The notes under the pieces: generated by a model
Seen by the model: only the letters and a program-made list of their open reading frames with translations
Databases searched by the model: none
Told to the model about the DNA's origin: nothing
Assembly: GCA_013791765.1 (NCBI GenBank)
Contig: VMTC01000047.1
Coordinates: forward strand, 1-64,000
Length of the DNA: 64,000 nucleotides
Reading direction: 5' to 3'
Source: Rhodoferax sp.
GTDB taxonomy: Bacteria; Pseudomonadota; Gammaproteobacteria; Burkholderiales; Burkholderiaceae_C
Translations under genes and position numbers: made by a program
Part shown: positions 43,379 to 53,540 of the stretch, piece by piece
Layout: each line of letters starts with the position of its first letter
Numbering within the stretch: the first letter of the stretch is position 1

Positions 43379-43798
43379 TTACCCCTTGGCTACAGGGCCG
43401 AATGGATCAAACACGCGCACGCCGGTAGGCTCAAAATGTTTCACGTTACGGGTCACCACGGTCAGGTGGTGGCACAGTGCGGTGGCAGCGATCAGGTTAT
43501 CGATGCCTTTGTTACCGGTCTGCACACACAGTCGCCCCCACAATTTGGCAATCGCCGGGGTCACAGGCAGGATGCAATGGGAAAACTGCAACTCTATCAA
43601 AGCCAGCCACTGGGCCAGATCGGCAGCAAACTGCGCGTTTTGACCACGCTGGCGCTCAATGCCCGCCTCAATTTCACCGATCGTCAAGGCGCTTAAAAAG
43701 ATGGCATCGGCATCCTGGCTTTTCAAATAGGCCACCACGCCCGCATTGGGCTTGGCGCGGCGCAGCTCCGACAGCACCACGGTGTCAATCAAAATCAT
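43379..43798 (-). CDS. vapC: VapC-type PIN-domain toxin
   Basis: The 139-residue protein has the PIN-domain acidic residues: Asp5 in MILIDTVVLSE, the Glu in LTIGEIEAGI, and the Asp in NKGIDNLIAATA. The usual Asn after DT is Val here (IDTVVLSE), a small deviation from LDTNV. Such toxins cleave RNA when not held by their antitoxin. The start overlaps the antitoxin stop by four bases, the normal layout. Confidence 0.88.
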   Translation of the reverse strand: MILIDTVVLSELRRAKPNAGVVAYLKSQDADAIFLSALTIGEIEAGIERQRGQNAQFAADLAQWLALIELQFSHCILPVTPAIAKLWGRLCVQTGNKGIDNLIAATALCHHLTVVTRNVKHFEPTGVRVFDPFGPVAKG

Positions 43799-44115
43799 GA
43801 GAAATCAATCTCGCGCGGATGCACATCCAAGCCGATGCCGTCAGCTGCTTGCTTGGATAGTTGATTGGGCTCTTTCGGGATGGCCAGCAAGTGCTCGATC
43901 AAGTTCGCGGCCCGAGGCGAAGGGCTGGTTGCGCTGCGCTGCAAAGCCTCAAAATCATGCTCAGACACCACCACCACCGCCTGCTTGCCGCGCCGCGTGA
44001 CATGTTGCGGCACGCCGCGCATGGCCTGATCGACCAGCGCGCTAAATTGCGACTTGGCATCTTGCAGGCGCCACGTCGGCGCCGCTGCCTGAGACTGTAG
44101 GGGTTGTCTATTCAT
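43795..44115 (-). CDS. Phd/YefM-type antitoxin
   Basis: The ATG at 44115 gives 106 residues; the codon before it is TTG. The N-terminal part WRLQDAKSQFSALVDQAM and RRGKQAVVVVSEHDFEAL is the DNA-binding fold of Phd/YefM antitoxins; the C-terminal part should wrap the toxin. A pair of ACTAGT palindromes just upstream is a likely operator for autoregulation. Confidence 0.88.
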   Translation of the reverse strand: MNRQPLQSQAAAPTWRLQDAKSQFSALVDQAMRGVPQHVTRRGKQAVVVVSEHDFEALQRSATSPSPRAANLIEHLLAIPKEPNQLSKQAADGIGLDVHPREIDFS

Positions 44116-44118
44116 CAA

Positions 44119-44137
44119 ACTAGTTTAACTGACTAGT
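44119..44137. promoter_or_regulatory. Candidate operator of the toxin-antitoxin operon
   Basis: Two copies of the palindrome ACTAGT (44119-44124 and 44132-44137) lie 13 bases apart, directly before the antitoxin start. Phd/YefM antitoxins bind paired hexameric palindromes of this kind over their own promoters. Evidence is symmetry and position only. Confidence 0.5.
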
Positions 44138-44187
44138 CTAATCTCTGAGGTACGCCGCGTGACAGCCGCAAAGAAACTATTTAATTA

Positions 44188-44241
44188 ATATCTGTACGCG
44201 CTTATATGACGAGGGCTACCGGCTGATTTGTCATAAATTTT
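44188..44241. repeat. Dispersed mini-repeat, intergenic copy
   Basis: This copy reads CTGTACGCGCTTATATGACG, then GGGCTACCGGCTGATTTG and CATAAATTTT. It aligns with the copy at 59821-59873. It lies between the antitoxin promoter and the end of the acyltransferase gene and reaches that gene's stop. Confidence 0.6.
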
Positions 44242-45068
44242 CAGAGTTCCTGGCGCGGCTGCTTGTAGCGTGCGTAGCCCCACAGGTACTGCTGCGGGCA
44301 GGCGCGAATCAGCGACTCCAGCGCGGCATTGATGGCCCGCACCGCCTGCGCGTTCTCTAGCGGCAAAGCGGCGGGCAAGGGCTGCACATGCACCCGGTAA
44401 CCCCGGCCCCAGGGCAAGCGTTCGCCCCAGGCCATCAGCACGGTCGCGCCGGTCTGCTGCGCCAACCGTGCCGACAAAGTCATGGTGTAGGCGTCCCGGC
44501 CAAAAAAGGGCGCCCACACGCCCATGCCCATCGGCGGCACCTGGTCCGGCAGCAAAGCCAGTGATTGGCTTTTTTTGAGTGCCTTGATCATCTGCTTGAC
44601 ACCGGCCAGCGTGGTCGGCGCCGTGGCCAGGCCGGGGCGCGCGCGTGCCGTGCTCACCAGTTGCCGCAGCCAGGCTTGACGCGGCGGACGAAACAGCACG
44701 GTCAACGGCTGCACCTGACCGTAGCGCTGCGCATAGGCCTGGGCGGCGACCTCAAAGCAACCCAGGTGCGGCGTCAAGAACAGCACGCCGCGCCTCAGCG
44801 CCAGCGCTTCTTCAACATGCTGCGCACCGACCCATTGCACCGGCACCGGCCGGCCCAGCCACAGGCGCGGCAGCTCGGCTACCAGCTTGCCGCTCTCTCC
44901 TACAGCGCCCCGCCATTGCCGCCACACCAGGCCCGCCTGACGCGCGTTCGCCAGAAAACGCCCGCGATAAACCCCCGAGAGCGCGAACACCAGCCAACCC
45001 AAACTCCAGCCCACGGCGTGCAATAGCCACAGCGGCAGGGTGGACAGGGTCTTGAAGAGGGTGCTCAT
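44241..45068 (-). CDS. LpxL/HtrB-family lipid A acyltransferase-like protein
   Basis: The 275-residue protein has an N-terminal hydrophobic anchor (about residues 8-33) and the HxxxxD/E catalytic motif as HLGCFE in LFLTPHLGCFEVAAQ. ALLPDQVPPMGMGVWAPFFG and WGYARYKQP near the end are typical of lysophospholipid acyltransferases of the LpxL/LpxM group. It should add a secondary acyl chain to lipid A at the inner membrane. It diverges from metK. Which acyl chain it transfers cannot be told. Confidence 0.85.
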   Translation of the reverse strand: MSTLFKTLSTLPLWLLHAVGWSLGWLVFALSGVYRGRFLANARQAGLVWRQWRGAVGESGKLVAELPRLWLGRPVPVQWVGAQHVEEALALRRGVLFLTPHLGCFEVAAQAYAQRYGQVQPLTVLFRPPRQAWLRQLVSTARARPGLATAPTTLAGVKQMIKALKKSQSLALLPDQVPPMGMGVWAPFFGRDAYTMTLSARLAQQTGATVLMAWGERLPWGRGYRVHVQPLPAALPLENAQAVRAINAALESLIRACPQQYLWGYARYKQPRQEL

Positions 45069-45259
45069 GGGTCGGATAAACTACGCCGGTCGCTGAGTTA
45101 CAGAACTACTTGCAGGGCGACACACAAAGGCGGTTTGCAAAGAGCTGCCATTGTGCCTTGTCAATCATTTGACGAATCTGCTAAAGCGTTCGCCGAAAGC
45201 CCGAAAAGCCCAAGCAACGCGAACTTTGTTGTTTTACTTTTCAATTGGAGCTTTCCACC

Positions 45260-46441
<1,182 letters not shown>

Positions 46442-46522
46442 GCCACGTAGTCGCGTCAGCGAATCCTGCGCTTTGCGCCGCAGGCACAATGCCGCAGGCG
46501 CTGCGGGCAGCGGCGAGGCGTC

Positions 46523-47227
46523 TCAGTTAACACGGGCTCGCGCGCCAAAGATGGCGCTGCCGACCCGCACCATGGTGCTGCCTGACTGGATCGCTGCCTC
46601 CATGTCGGCGCTCATGCCCATCGACAGCGTATCAAGCGCCAGACCTTGCGCGTTCAATGCATCAAATACGCCCTTTACCCTTGCAAACAGGGCGCAAGCA
46701 GCTACAAAATCAGAAGCTGGTTCTGGGATACTCATGATCCCGCGCAGGCGCAAGTTGGGCAGCGTTGCCACGCCTTGGGCCAGCGCCAGCGCCTCATCAG
46801 GCGCCACGCCCGACTTGGCTTTGCCAGCGTCCACGTTGACCTGAATACACACCTGCAACGGGGCCAGCCCAGCGGGGCGCTGCTCGCTCAGTCGCTGCGC
46901 GATCTTGAGCCGGTCGATCGTCTGCACCCAGTCAAAGTGCTCGGCCACCAGGCGTGTCTTGTTGCTCTGGATCGGGCCGATGCAGTGCCATTCAATCGGC
47001 AAATGACGCAAGCCCATAATTTTCTCCACCGCTTCCTGAATGTAGTTTTCGCCAAAGGCGCTCTGCCCGGCCTCAAAAGCCTGCGTGACGACCTCGAGGT
47101 TGACGGTCTTGGACACGGCCAGCAGCGTGACCTCGCTGGCAGCACGGCCGCAAGCGTGGCAGGCGGCCGCGATGCGCGCGCGAACAGTTTGCAGTTGGGT
47201 CGGCAGTGGGCTTTGAATCGTGGTCAT
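46523..47227 (-). CDS. yggS: YggS/PROSC-family PLP homeostasis protein
   Basis: The 234-residue protein has the PLP-binding Lys39 in LLAVSKTV, then FGENYIQEAVEKI, WHCIGPIQSNK and LSMGMSADMEAAI, all family hallmarks. It binds and buffers pyridoxal phosphate in the cytoplasm. It is divergent from pilT, 35 bases apart, an order also known from other proteobacteria. Confidence 0.93.
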   Translation of the reverse strand: MTTIQSPLPTQLQTVRARIAAACHACGRAASEVTLLAVSKTVNLEVVTQAFEAGQSAFGENYIQEAVEKIMGLRHLPIEWHCIGPIQSNKTRLVAEHFDWVQTIDRLKIAQRLSEQRPAGLAPLQVCIQVNVDAGKAKSGVAPDEALALAQGVATLPNLRLRGIMSIPEPASDFVAACALFARVKGVFDALNAQGLALDTLSMGMSADMEAAIQSGSTMVRVGSAIFGARARVN

Positions 47228-47262
47228 AATTGCCCTAAGCGTAACAAACCATCGGGAACTTA

Positions 47263-48306
47263 GTGGACATTACCCAATTACTGGCCTTCAGCGTCAAGAA
47301 CAAAGCGTCTGACCTGCACCTCTCTTCGGGCCTGCCACCGATGATCCGCGTCAATGGCGATGTGCGGCGCATCAACGTCGAGGCGCTGGACCACAAGCAG
47401 GTGCACGCCATGGTCTACGACATCATGAACGACTCGCAGCGCAAGGCCTATGAAGAGTTTCTGGAGGTCGATTTTTCCTTCGAGATTGAGGGGTTGGCGC
47501 GCTTTCGGGTCAATGCCTACAACCAGCAGCGCGGCGCCGGCGCGGTGTTTCGCACCATCCCGAGCAAAATCCTGACGCTGGAGCAGTTGAATGCGCCGAA
47601 GATCTTTGCCGACCTGGCACTGAAACCGCGTGGCCTGGTGCTGGTGACCGGACCGACCGGTTCCGGCAAGTCGACCACGCTGGCCGCCATGGTCAATTTC
47701 CTGAACGAGACCGAGTTTGGCCACATCCTGACGGTGGAAGACCCGATCGAGTTCGTGCATGAGTCCAAAAAATGCCTGGTCAACCAGCGCGAGGTCGGCA
47801 CCCACACGCTGAGCTTTGCCGCCGCGCTGCGCTCGGCCCTGCGTGAAGACCCGGACGCCATCCTGGTGGGCGAAATGCGCGACCTGGAAACCATCCGCCT
47901 GGCCATGACGGCGGCGGAAACCGGCCATCTGGTGTTTGGCACCTTGCACACCTCCAGTGCTGCCAAGACCATTGACCGCATCATTGACGTCTTTCCGGCC
48001 GAAGAAAAAGAGATGGTGCGCGCGATGTTGTCCGAATCCTTGCAGGCTGTGATCTCGCAGACCTTGTGCAAGACCAAGGACGGCCAGGGCCGCGTGGCAG
48101 CGCACGAGATCATGCTGGGCACCAGCGCGATCCGCAACCTGATCCGCGAAGCCAAGGTGGCGCAGATGTACTCGAGCATTCAGACCGGCAACAGCGTCGG
48201 GATGCAGACCTTGGACCAGAACCTGAGCGACCTGGTCAAACGCAACGTCATCAGCCCTTCAGAGGCGCGCTCTAAAGCCAAGATTCCCGAGAATTTCCCC
48301 GGCTAG
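47263..48306 (+). CDS. pilT: Type IV pilus retraction ATPase PilT
   Basis: The start is GTG at 47263 and gives 347 residues beginning MDITQLLAFSVKNKASDLHL. Walker A is GPTGSGKST (130-138); ILVGEMRDLETIRLA and TGHLVFGTLHTSSA are the Asp- and His-box regions. PilT powers pilus retraction for twitching. It is followed by its paralogue pilU after 153 bases that contain a GC-rich palindrome. Confidence 0.96.
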   Translation: MDITQLLAFSVKNKASDLHLSSGLPPMIRVNGDVRRINVEALDHKQVHAMVYDIMNDSQRKAYEEFLEVDFSFEIEGLARFRVNAYNQQRGAGAVFRTIPSKILTLEQLNAPKIFADLALKPRGLVLVTGPTGSGKSTTLAAMVNFLNETEFGHILTVEDPIEFVHESKKCLVNQREVGTHTLSFAAALRSALREDPDAILVGEMRDLETIRLAMTAAETGHLVFGTLHTSSAAKTIDRIIDVFPAEEKEMVRAMLSESLQAVISQTLCKTKDGQGRVAAHEIMLGTSAIRNLIREAKVAQMYSSIQTGNSVGMQTLDQNLSDLVKRNVISPSEARSKAKIPENFPG

Positions 48307-48344
48307 AGCATGGCCCCCACGCTTGTCGCTTCGCGTACTGCGCT

Positions 48345-48359
48345 GCCCCCCGAGGGGGC
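48345..48359. repeat. GC-rich palindrome between pilT and pilU
   Basis: GCCCCC and GGGGGC flank a CGA centre. The surrounding sequence (GCTTCGCGTACTGC before, TTCGCCTTGGGGCGG after) resembles an extragenic palindrome common in Comamonadaceae. It lacks a T-run and is more likely a REP element than a terminator. Confidence 0.6.
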
Positions 48360-48459
48360 TGTTTCGCCTTGGGGCGGCCCGGCGTCGAAACGGGTTCCCC
48401 CGCTCGTCACCGCCGGCATTGCGCTTCCCCCACGACCCCAATAACCCCGAGGTGTTCTC

Positions 48460-49596
48460 ATGGAACGCGATCAAGCCACCAAATTCATCAACGACCTGCT
48501 CAAACTGATGGTCAGCCGCAACGGCAGCGACTTGTTCATCACGGCTGATTTTCCGCCCGCCGTCAAAGTCGACGGCAAGGTCACCAAGGTGTCGCCGCAG
48601 CCGCTCACCGCATCGCACACCATGTCGTTGGCGCGCTCGATCATGAACGACAGGCAGGTGGCCGAGTTCGAGCGCACGAAAGAATGCAACTTTGCGATCG
48701 CGCCGCCCGGCGTCGGGCGCTTTCGCGTCAGCGCCTTCATTCAGCAGGGCCGCGTGGGCATGGTGCTGCGGGTGATTCCAATGAGCGTGCCCACCATTGA
48801 CGGCCTCGGTGTGCCGACGGTGCTCAAAGACGTGGCCTCTTCCAAGCGTGGCCTGTGCATATTGGTCGGCGCCACCGGCTCGGGCAAATCGACCACGCTG
48901 GCGGCGATGGTGGACTGGCGCAACGAAAACTCATTCGGTCACATCATCACCATCGAGGACCCGATCGAGTTCGTGCACCCGCACAAAAATTGCGTGGTCA
49001 CGCAGCGCGAGGTCGGCATCGACACTGACAGTTGGGGTGCGGCGCTGAAGAACACGCTGCGCCAGGCGCCCGATGTGATTTTGATGGGTGAGATTCGCGA
49101 CCGCGAGACCATGGAGCATGCCGTGGCCTTTGCCGAAACCGGGCATTTGTGTCTGGCCACCTTGCACGCCAACAGCGCCAATCAGGCGCTTGACCGGATC
49201 ATCAACTTCTTCCCTGAAGAGCGGCGCGCGCAACTGTTGATGGACCTGTCGCTCAACCTGAAAGCGCTGGTGTCGCAGCGGCTGATCCCGAAACAGGACG
49301 GGCGCGGGCGCTATGCGGTGGTCGAGATCATGCTCAACACGCCGCTGATCTCCGACATGATCTTCAAGGGCGAAGTCTCAGAGATCAAGGAGATCATGAA
49401 AAAAAGCCGCAACCTGGGCATGCAGACCTTTGACCAGGCTTTGTACGATGCCTACGAGGCCAACCTGATCACTTTTGAGGATGCGCTGCGCAACGCCGAT
49501 TCGCTCAACGACCTGCGCCTGCAGATCAAGCTCAACAGCAAGCGCGGCAAAGCCCAGGACCTGGGCGCCGGCACCGAAAACTTCTCCATCATGTAG
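48460..49596 (+). CDS. pilU: Type IV pilus ATPase PilU
   Basis: The 378-residue PilT paralogue has Walker A GATGSGKST, then ILMGEIRDRETMEHA and TGHLCLATLHANSA. The N-terminal part (FINDLLKLMVSRNGSDLFI) is typical of PilU, and it is somewhat longer than PilT at the C terminus. PilU assists PilT in retraction. The next gene, an unrelated dehydrogenase, starts 14 bases later and may be co-transcribed. Confidence 0.94.
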   Translation: MERDQATKFINDLLKLMVSRNGSDLFITADFPPAVKVDGKVTKVSPQPLTASHTMSLARSIMNDRQVAEFERTKECNFAIAPPGVGRFRVSAFIQQGRVGMVLRVIPMSVPTIDGLGVPTVLKDVASSKRGLCILVGATGSGKSTTLAAMVDWRNENSFGHIITIEDPIEFVHPHKNCVVTQREVGIDTDSWGAALKNTLRQAPDVILMGEIRDRETMEHAVAFAETGHLCLATLHANSANQALDRIINFFPEERRAQLLMDLSLNLKALVSQRLIPKQDGRGRYAVVEIMLNTPLISDMIFKGEVSEIKEIMKKSRNLGMQTFDQALYDAYEANLITFEDALRNADSLNDLRLQIKLNSKRGKAQDLGAGTENFSIM

Positions 49597-49610
49597 GAAC
49601 AAAGCGCACC

Positions 49611-50525
49611 ATGAACAGCAAACCAATCAAGGCCTATGCAGCCACGCCATCCCGCAAGGTGGCCTTCTTGGGCTTGGGCGTCATGGGTTATCCGATGGCC
49701 GGACATCTGGCGCAGGCCGGCCATCAGGTCACCGTGTACAACCGAACAACTTCTAAATCAATAGCATGGTGTGCCGAATACACGGGGGCTAGAGGCCTAA
49801 ATCATGCTGAAACACCGCGACTGGCGGTGCAGCAGGCCGAACTGGTGTTTTGCTGCGTCGGCAACGACGATGATTTGGCGCAAGTCACCCTGGGTGTCGA
49901 TGGCGCTTTTGCCGGCATGGCTCCGGGCAGCGTGTTGGTGGATCACACCACCGCATCCGCCAGCGTCGCGCGCGAGCTGTACTGCGCGGCCAAGGACCTG
50001 GGCCTGCACTTCATTGATGCGCCGGTATCGGGCGGCCAGGCCGGCGCGCAAAACGGCCAGTTGACCGTGATGTGCGGCGGTGACCAGGCCGCGTTTGACC
50101 GGGCGCAACCGGTGGCGATGGCCTATGCCAAAGCCTTCACGCGCCTGGGTGAGAGCGGTGCCGGGCAATTGGCCAAGATGGTGAACCAGATTTGCATTGC
50201 TGGTCTGGTGCAGGGCCTGTCTGAGGCGATTGCCTTTGGCCAGCAGGCCGGGCTGGACATGAATCAGGTACTCGACGTGATTGGCAAAGGGGCGGCGCAA
50301 AGCTGGCAGCTCGACAACCGTGGCAAGACCATGGTGGCTGACAAATTCGATTTCGGTTTTGCCGTCGACTGGATGCGCAAGGACCTGGCTCTGGTGCTCG
50401 ACGAGGCCAAGCGCAACGGTGCGCGCTTGCCAGTCACGGCGCTGGTGGACCAGTTCTATGCCGACGTGCAGCACATGGGCGGTCAGCGCTGGGACACCTC
50501 AAGCCTGATCAAACGGCTGCGTTAG
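49611..50525 (+). CDS. Beta-hydroxyacid dehydrogenase (3-hydroxyisobutyrate/tartronate semialdehyde reductase family)
   Basis: The 304-residue protein has the N-terminal NAD(P) loop FLGLGVMGYPMAGHLAQAGH, the substrate motif DAPVSGGQAGA and the catalytic Lys region GAGQLAKMVNQI. The exact substrate cannot be told. A copy of the dispersed mini-repeat lies in frame at 49753-49805, giving the atypical stretch SIAWCAEYTGARGLN between the first Rossmann strands. Confidence 0.88.
   Translation: MNSKPIKAYAATPSRKVAFLGLGVMGYPMAGHLAQAGHQVTVYNRTTSKSIAWCAEYTGARGLNHAETPRLAVQQAELVFCCVGNDDDLAQVTLGVDGAFAGMAPGSVLVDHTTASASVARELYCAAKDLGLHFIDAPVSGGQAGAQNGQLTVMCGGDQAAFDRAQPVAMAYAKAFTRLGESGAGQLAKMVNQICIAGLVQGLSEAIAFGQQAGLDMNQVLDVIGKGAAQSWQLDNRGKTMVADKFDFGFAVDWMRKDLALVLDEAKRNGARLPVTALVDQFYADVQHMGGQRWDTSSLIKRLR
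49753..49805. repeat. Dispersed mini-repeat, copy inside the dehydrogenase gene
   Basis: The ends AAATCAATAGC and GGGCTAGAGGCCTAAAT match the repeat family; the middle is more divergent. It lies in frame in the coding sequence between the NAD loop and the next strand. Confidence 0.6.
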
Positions 50526-50556
50526 GGCTTGTGGGGCAGCCCGCGCTGAAATTTCC

Positions 50557-51201
50557 TTATTTCTTGGCCTCAACCGGTGCTGGCTTGGGCAACTGGTTTT
50601 TCAGCTCTTCTTCGCTGATGATTTCCAGCAGGCGAACGACCTTTTGCACGCCGCCGGTGGCGCGGGTGATGTCGGTGGCTCGGTTGGCTTCGCGCTGCGT
50701 GACGCGGCCCATCAAATAGGTGGTGCCGCGCTCGGTCACCACTTTGAAGGCGTTGGCAAACAGGTCTTTGGCATCCAACAAACCGGCTTTGACCTTGCCG
50801 GTCACCAGCGCATCCGATGAGCGTTGGGTCAGGGTCGAATGCCCCAACAGCGCCAGTTCATTGACGATGCTGCGCACATTTTCAACCTGCGAGACCACCT
50901 GTTCCACCAGTTGCTTGTCCTGTGCGTTGGGTACCTCGCCCGTCAACAGCACCTGGCGGTTGTAGCTGGTCACGTTGACATGAACCCGGTCACCGAGGCT
51001 TTCGCGGATGCGACTGGACGCGCGCAGTTCAATGCCTTCGTCTTCAATTTGGGTGCCCGCCGTGCGGCGGTCGGTCGCCATCAGCGAGCCGACGACGGCT
51101 CCACCGATGATGATGGGCGCGCAAGCGCTCAGCGCGCCGCCCAGGCTGGCGCTCAGAAGCAGCAGGGGCAAAAGCTTTAGGGTCGTTAATTTCAGGGTCA
51201 T
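50557..51201 (-). CDS. dolP: DolP-like BON-domain lipoprotein
   Basis: The 214-residue protein has a lipoprotein signal with lipobox LSAC (Cys27) and two BON domains. The first begins near [27 protein letters not shown] and the second near [19 protein letters not shown], each with the Gly of the BON core. A Pro/Lys tail follows. DolP (YraP) is an outer-membrane lipoprotein that helps keep the envelope intact. It overlaps the SIS-domain gene by four bases, the yraN-diaA-yraP order of E. coli. Confidence 0.9.
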   Translation of the reverse strand: MTLKLTTLKLLPLLLLSASLGGALSACAPIIIGGAVVGSLMATDRRTAGTQIEDEGIELRASSRIRESLGDRVHVNVTSYNRQVLLTGEVPNAQDKQLVEQVVSQVENVRSIVNELALLGHSTLTQRSSDALVTGKVKAGLLDAKDLFANAFKVVTERGTTYLMGRVTQREANRATDITRATGGVQKVVRLLEIISEEELKNQLPKPAPVEAKK

Positions 51202-51791
51202 GTTTCCTGGTCTCCAAGGAGTTGGGAGTCGAGCGCATCACAGATGCAGTGCAACGCCAGAAGGTGCACTTCCTGGATGCGCGCGGTGCGATCGTGCGGG
51301 ACGCAAATAAGCACATCAGTATCGCGCAGGGCGTGGCTCATCTTGCCGCCGCCGTGCCCGGTCAAGCCCACCACCACCATTTCGCGCTCGTGCGCGGCCT
51401 CAATGGCGGCCAGCACATTGGCTGAATTGCCGCTGGTGGAGATGGCCAGCAATACGTCGCCAGGGTGCCCCAGCGCGCGCACCTGGCGTGAAAAAATAAC
51501 GCTGAAGTCGTAGTCGTTGGCAATGGCCGTGAGGATGGAGCTGTCGGTGGTGAGCGCAATGGCCGCCAACTCGGGGCGCTCACGCTCGTAGCGCCCGACA
51601 AATTGAGCCGAAAAATGCTGTGCATTGGCCGCTGAGCCGCCGTTGCCGCAGGCCAGCACTTTGCCACCACTGGTCACGCAGGCCAGCATTGCCTGCACGG
51701 CGGCGGCGATCGGTTTGCTCAGAAGCGGCGCGGCCTGGTACTTCAGGTCGGCGCTGTCGATAAAGTGTTGTTGAATACGTTGCTCTAGCAT
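51198..51791 (-). CDS. DiaA/GmhA-family SIS-domain protein
   Basis: The ATG at 51791 gives 197 residues starting [20 protein letters not shown]; a longer frame lacks support. SIS-fold features include [27 protein letters not shown] and [14 protein letters not shown]. The position between yraN and dolP favours DiaA, which binds DnaA and stimulates initiation, over sedoheptulose-7-phosphate isomerase (GmhA), but the two are close relatives and both names are defensible. Confidence 0.88.
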   Translation of the reverse strand: MLEQRIQQHFIDSADLKYQAAPLLSKPIAAAVQAMLACVTSGGKVLACGNGGSAANAQHFSAQFVGRYERERPELAAIALTTDSSILTAIANDYDFSVIFSRQVRALGHPGDVLLAISTSGNSANVLAAIEAAHEREMVVVGLTGHGGGKMSHALRDTDVLICVPHDRTARIQEVHLLALHCICDALDSQLLGDQET

Positions 51792-51817
51792 AGGCGTGAT
51801 GATACCCGGCCCCTCCT

Positions 51818-52186
51818 TCAATACGCCTCAAACGCAGCGGGCAACCATTCAAGGCGGCCGCTCTCCAGCAGCACTACATCAAAGCGGCAGGGCGGCGTCT
51901 CGCGCAAACGCATCAAATAGTGACGCGCCGCAAAAATGAGGCGCCGCTGCTTGGTGGCGCTGATGCTGGCCGCGGCCCCGCCGTGGCTGGCGCTGGCGCG
52001 TTGGCGCACCTCGACAAACACTGTGGTGCCATCGGGTGTGCGCATGATCAGGTCAATTTCTCCACCGCCACGCCCGGGCGTCCGATAATTGCGCTCGAGC
52101 AAGCGCAAACCCGCCTGTTGCAGATGGCGCAGCGCGGCATCTTCGGCGGCATCACCTGCTTGCTTGCTGGTGCCGATCTTGGCCAT
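51818..52186 (-). CDS. yraN: YraN-family (UPF0102) putative endonuclease-like protein
   Basis: The ATG at 52186 gives 122 residues starting [18 protein letters not shown]; an ATG six codons upstream would overlap rsmI. The nuclease-like core [22 protein letters not shown] matches the family (Asp and ExV). The function is not established. It is divergent from rsmI with 11 bases between starts, a common arrangement. Confidence 0.9.
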   Translation of the reverse strand: MAKIGTSKQAGDAAEDAALRHLQQAGLRLLERNYRTPGRGGGEIDLIMRTPDGTTVFVEVRQRASASHGGAAASISATKQRRLIFAARHYLMRLRETPPCRFDVVLLESGRLEWLPAAFEAY

Positions 52187-52197
52187 GATTTGAAGGA

Positions 52198-53151
52198 ATG
52201 CCATTGAGTTCTGTTTACGCCCACTTGTATGCCTCTGCCCTGGCTGCTGCGTCCACGGCGGCTGGTGGCCAGAATTATCCGCCCGGCGCGCTTTACGTGG
52301 TCGCCACGCCGATTGGAAACCTGGCGGACATCAGCCTGCGCGCGTTGCACGTACTGCAGTTGGCCGACACCATCGCCTGCGAGGACACGCGTCATACCCA
52401 GGCCTTACTGCGCGCTTATGGCATTGAAAAAACAAGCGCGCAACTGCTCGCGCTGCACCAGCACAATGAGTCCCAGGCGGCGCAGGTGGTGATTGAGCGG
52501 CTGCAGCAGGGGCAGCGCGTGGCCTACGCCAGTGACGCTGGCACGCCCGCTGTCAGTGACCCGGGCGCGCGCCTAGTTGCCGCGGTGCGTCAGGCGCGCC
52601 TACCCGTCGTGCCATTGCCCGGTGCCAGCAGCGTCACCGCCGCCTTGAGCGTGGCCGGAGTGAGCGGGGACGACGCCCAGCAAGGCGGCTTTGTCTTTGT
52701 TGGCTTCTTGTCATCAAAATCGGGTGAACGTGCCAGCGCAGTCGAAGCGCTGGCTGGGGAAGCGCGCGCCGTGGTGCTGCTGGAGGCGCCGCACCGCATT
52801 GAAGCGCTCGCCACCGCATTGGCCACCCTGGGCGAACGCCCGCTCACCATCGGGCGCGAGTTGACCAAGCAGTTTGAAGAAATCGCCACCCTCGCGGCGC
52901 AGGATTTCCCCGGCTGGTTGCAGATTGATCCCAACCGCAGCCGCGGCGAGTTTGTGCTGGTGCTGCATCCGGCGACCGTGGTGGCAGATGCGGGCGCCGA
53001 GCAGCGCGTCCTTGCGCTGCTGCTGGCCGAACTGCCCTTGAAGACCGCAGTCAAGCTCACAGCCGAGATCACGGGCGCCTCGCGCAACGCCTTGTACGAG
53101 GCGGCGCTGGCGTTGAAGAAAGGGCGGCCAGAGTCAGCTTGCGGCTTGTGA
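52198..53151 (+). CDS. rsmI: 16S rRNA (cytidine1402-2'-O)-methyltransferase RsmI
   Basis: The 317-residue protein has the tetrapyrrole-methylase fold with LYVVATPIGNLADIS, CEDTRHTQALL, YASDAGTPAVSDPGARLV and VPLPGASSVTAAL. It modifies C1402 in the ribosomal P site. The first 30 residues before PPGALYVV are Ala/Ser-rich and longer than usual, so a later start cannot be excluded. Confidence 0.94.
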   Translation: MPLSSVYAHLYASALAAASTAAGGQNYPPGALYVVATPIGNLADISLRALHVLQLADTIACEDTRHTQALLRAYGIEKTSAQLLALHQHNESQAAQVVIERLQQGQRVAYASDAGTPAVSDPGARLVAAVRQARLPVVPLPGASSVTAALSVAGVSGDDAQQGGFVFVGFLSSKSGERASAVEALAGEARAVVLLEAPHRIEALATALATLGERPLTIGRELTKQFEEIATLAAQDFPGWLQIDPNRSRGEFVLVLHPATVVADAGAEQRVLALLLAELPLKTAVKLTAEITGASRNALYEAALALKKGRPESACGL

Positions 53152-53372
53152 AATGAGTCTCGATGTAATTGACAATCTGTTGATGCTGACGCCGCGATGC
53201 TGTCCCTGCACTGCCATCGCGCACAGGTGGGCAGGCGTTAACGATGGCACGCGGTGAAAGACTTTTGTAACAGAAGTTTTCTCGGGCCAAAATCTTTTAT
53301 GCAGTGCCCGTGAAACATTGCTAGTATTCCTTCCCCCCCCACATCCAATTACGGGAGAAAGCGCAAAGAGCC
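53152..53372. other. Gene-free region between rsmI and the small membrane ORF
   Basis: No convincing gene is seen in these 221 bases. A run of eight C lies at 53333-53340. A possible -10 (TAGTAT, near 53322) lies upstream of the small ORF at 53373, but no clear -35 was identified. No terminator was found for rsmI. Confidence 0.5.
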
Positions 53373-53519
53373 ATGAAAAATTCTGTCCCAGCCCTGCACC
53401 AAAACCGCAGAGATTACTCAACCCGAATCCCCGCATTCCTGATGGCGGCATCGGTTGTCTTTGTGCTCCTTTCCTACTTGGGCGGCAAGGGCTTGATCGT
53501 TGACGCATCTGACGATTAG
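53373..53519 (+). CDS. Possible 48-residue single-pass membrane protein
   Basis: The ATG is preceded by AAAGAG at short distance. The predicted protein starts MKNSVPALHQNRRDY, has one hydrophobic segment (about residues 20-37, FLMAASVVFVLLSYLGG), and ends in Asp-Asp. Basic residues before and acidic residues after the helix fit a real membrane topology. I do not recognise it. It converges on the cytochrome gene 21 bases away. Short length and lack of a known family keep confidence low. Confidence 0.4.
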   Translation: MKNSVPALHQNRRDYSTRIPAFLMAASVVFVLLSYLGGKGLIVDASDD

Positions 53520-53540
53520 CGCCTGCGCCATGGCGACCGT

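Noticed and set aside
45069-45259. Possible SAM riboswitch upstream of metK
   Set aside because: No conserved SAM, SAM-II or SAH riboswitch core was recognised by eye in this leader.
46664-46710. Segment in yggS with GTAGCTGCTTGCGC on the minus strand, resembling the dispersed repeat
   Set aside because: The protein has normal length here and the match is partial; it could be an old copy but is too weak to list.
53333-53340. Run of eight C as a phase-variation tract
   Set aside because: It is shorter than the tract at 2931 and is intergenic, with no defined promoter spacing around it.
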